Below, in pieces: positions 62,298-64,000 of a stretch of 64,000 nt of DNA. The stretch is taken from contig JAPJBO010001114.1 in assembly GCA_030068145.1 (NCBI GenBank), positions 1 to 64,000 on the forward strand, in the 5' to 3' direction. The stretch's first letter is position 1, and each line of letters starts with the position of its first letter. Made by a program: the position numbers and the translations under genes. The DNA comes from Diplonema papillatum (taxonomy: Eukaryota; Euglenozoa; Diplonemea; Diplonemida; Diplonemidae). A model generated the notes under the pieces. That model worked only from the letters and a program-made list of their open reading frames with translations, made no database searches and had not been told where the DNA came from.

Positions 62298-62640
62298 AGG
62301 ACCGAGAGCTGACTTAAGTGTCCGAGTGATCGCTTATCAGATCCCACAAAGGGTGTCGGTTCATCTTGACAGCAGGACTGGCGACGCGGGATGAACCGAG
62401 AGCTGACTTCAGGTGTCTGAGTGATCGCTCCTCAGATCCCACAAAGGGTGTCGGTTCATCTTGACAGCAGGACTGGCGACGCGGGATGAACCGAGAGCTG
62501 ACTTAAGGTGTCCGAGTGATCGCTCATCAGATCCCACAAAGGGTGTCGGTTCATCTTGACAGCAGGACTGGCGACGCCGGATGAACCGAGAGCTGACTTA
62601 AGGTGTTCGAGTGATCGCTCATCAGATCCACAAGAATTGC
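62298..62640 (+). repeat. Satellite array, second location (about four units)
   Basis: Same ~95-bp unit as 7449-8330, including GGTGTCGGTTCATCTTGACA. It is preceded by TAGAATCTTGGTTCTAAGTG, as in the first array. Confidence 0.93.
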
Positions 62641-62644
62641 ACTT

Positions 62645-64000
62645 TAAAAAGGGTATGCGGTTCATTATGACAGCGGGAATGAGTGTGCAACAACCCACCT
62701 GCCGAATGCACCGGTTACCTCTTCGCACGTACCGTGGAAGACAGCGCGCTGAGGGATGGTGGACCCTGATAGAATGTACAGATGCTGCACTGTGATGTGC
62801 AGTGGAGGGCAACTCGATGCAGTTCCAGAGGATAGAGGGTGGACTGGCTCAGCGTTTGACCTTTCGATAATACGTCCTTTTATTTCACTCTAGTATTCGC
62901 CTCCTTTGGTGTGCGTCTCGTGCTGAAATTAGCTCCAGTCTCAGTGCCGCTGCGTAAAAGGGTAAGTAGAAAACGAACCAACTGTTAATAAGATCTTCGT
63001 GTGTTTGCCACAAGAGCGTGAGCGGTTGTGTGGGGAGCGGATAATATTAATCTTCTAATAACTGGGCTGCTCTCTGTGCGCCTTCGGTGGGATCTGGTCT
63101 CGGAGCCTTTGGAGCCAGCTTTTGGCAGAAAGGGTGTGACAAGAGAAGTAGCACGTGGCCACGTCTTGTGACAAGGAAAGGAAGGTAGTTAGTGCTCGCA
63201 CCCTGTGACAAGGAAGGCAGTGCGTGGCCTCATCCGAAAAAGCGGAGGCATCTCCATTCTGTTTTCACGCCCTCTTCTGCACGGCTCGAGCCTCACCATG
63301 TAGCTTTACTAAAGGCTCTTTCGTGTTCTTAGAAGCCCGTTTTTCTTTTTAGTTTACTTTTGACTTCAGGTGCAGATGCAGCATGAGGGGAAAAGGAAAC
63401 GAAACGGCAATAGGGAAAAGGAAGGAGGGGGGGAAATGTTTCTTGGGTTTGAAGAGCGCGGCGTGCTTGCACCACTGAGGCCAGATTATTTAACCGCGGA
63501 GGGGGAAAAACTTAGTTTCGTGTTAGGCGCTGGGGGAGAGAACAGCACGAAACGGAGAAGAGAAAAGGAATGTCAGGGCACTTTCTTCTCGGCCAGTCCG
63601 GACGTACGATGGTGCTCCTCTTTCACAGGTAGCCTAGGAGTGTAGTATAAGGTCCCCGCACAGCGTTTATGAGCCGGTCCGTCCCTATCTCTTGAAACTG
63701 CATCGAAGTGCCTGCCGCTGTTTATCACAGTGAATCACGGTCCACCACGGTCCATCCCTAGTCCCTAGAGCTGCATCGAATTGCCCGGTGCTGTATTCTT
63801 CGGTCTATCATGGTCTATCAAGAGGGGAAGGACCGGCTCAGTTTAGTTCGCTGCGAGGAAGAATGCCACGGGTGGAGAAAAAGCTTACCCAGAACACTTG
63901 CCTCGCATCGCACGTTCGATGATGACATCAGGCTCTTCTTCGGGGAAGAAAGGGACCGGCTGTGCCACGACACGGGATGGCAAAACGCGGTGAGGTCCTA
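62645..64000. other. Right end, no supported gene
   Basis: Short ORFs only. Family J-like AACTTAGTTTCGTGTTAGGC is near 63508 and GATGACATCAGGCTCTTCTT near 63920. Repeated GGTCCA(C/T)CACGG words lie at 63735-63765. Confidence 0.45.

Noticed and set aside
1..64000. LTR retrotransposons, reverse transcriptase, tRNA genes or telomeric repeats
   Set aside because: I looked for RT motifs (YxDD), tRNA B-box plus cloverleaf context and TTAGGG-type arrays and found none that could be supported.

Overview
This is repeat-dominated nuclear DNA from a eukaryote, probably a unicellular protist. The evidence is an intron-bearing gene for a dynactin p150Glued-like protein, diverged fragments of eukaryotic SSU and LSU ribosomal RNA, and many eukaryotic-type TIR elements and MITEs. 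I see no bacterial operons, ribosome binding sites, tRNA genes or CRISPR arrays. A dynactin gene implies a lineage with cytoplasmic dynein, so land plants and red algae are unlikely. The SSU fragment carries GGGGAATTAGGGTT, which weakly favours a stramenopile/alveolate-type sequence over an animal one. I cannot name the species.

Layout. 1-4.1 kb: the 5' half of a dynactin p150 gene on the minus strand (two exons, gene continues off the left edge), with three tandem, frameshifted copies of its first exon and promoter lying upstream, plus an older fourth fragment. 4.1-9.2 kb: degenerate tandem repeats, C/T tracts, dispersed repeats and a roughly ten-copy satellite of about 95 bp. 9.7-13 kb: a cluster of TIR elements, including three arranged end to end and all separated by the same GTTTGCG target sequence; the last has a perfect 8-bp duplication and hAT-like ends. 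13-17 kb: a CA microsatellite, dispersed repeats and an LSU rRNA fragment cut by a MITE. 17.8-19.3 kb: a 525-bp GC-rich tandem duplication. 20-42 kb: mosaics of short dispersed families, several palindromic MITEs and a perfect 10 x 42-bp minisatellite. 43.1-44.7 kb: a foldback element with arms of about 550 bp. 45.25-45.9 kb: a hairpin MITE beside a 534-bp TIR element encoding a 120-residue protein. 48.6-48.8 kb: an SSU rRNA fragment. 50-59 kb: an element inserted at one fixed position of a dispersed repeat, tandem arrays and GC-rich low-confidence ORFs. 60.18-61.41 kb: an intact CACTA-like element with 17-bp TIRs, subterminal repeats and a 178-codon gene. 62.3-64 kb: a second array of the 95-bp satellite, then unremarkable sequence.

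How the parts relate. The only host gene I can name is the dynactin subunit. Almost everything else is mobile or repetitive. The most abundant family, called R1 here (about 35 copies, full length about 418 bp), begins at a T-tract followed by TAGAGT. As far as I can see it lies always in the same orientation, as do several other families (E, F, J, O in this annotation). That suggests growth by repeated directional duplication, for example in a subtelomeric or heterochromatic block, rather than random insertion. MITEs, by contrast, occur in both orientations and often keep exact target-site duplications. Family letters (R1, R2, E, F, G and so on) are labels coined here; they are not database names.
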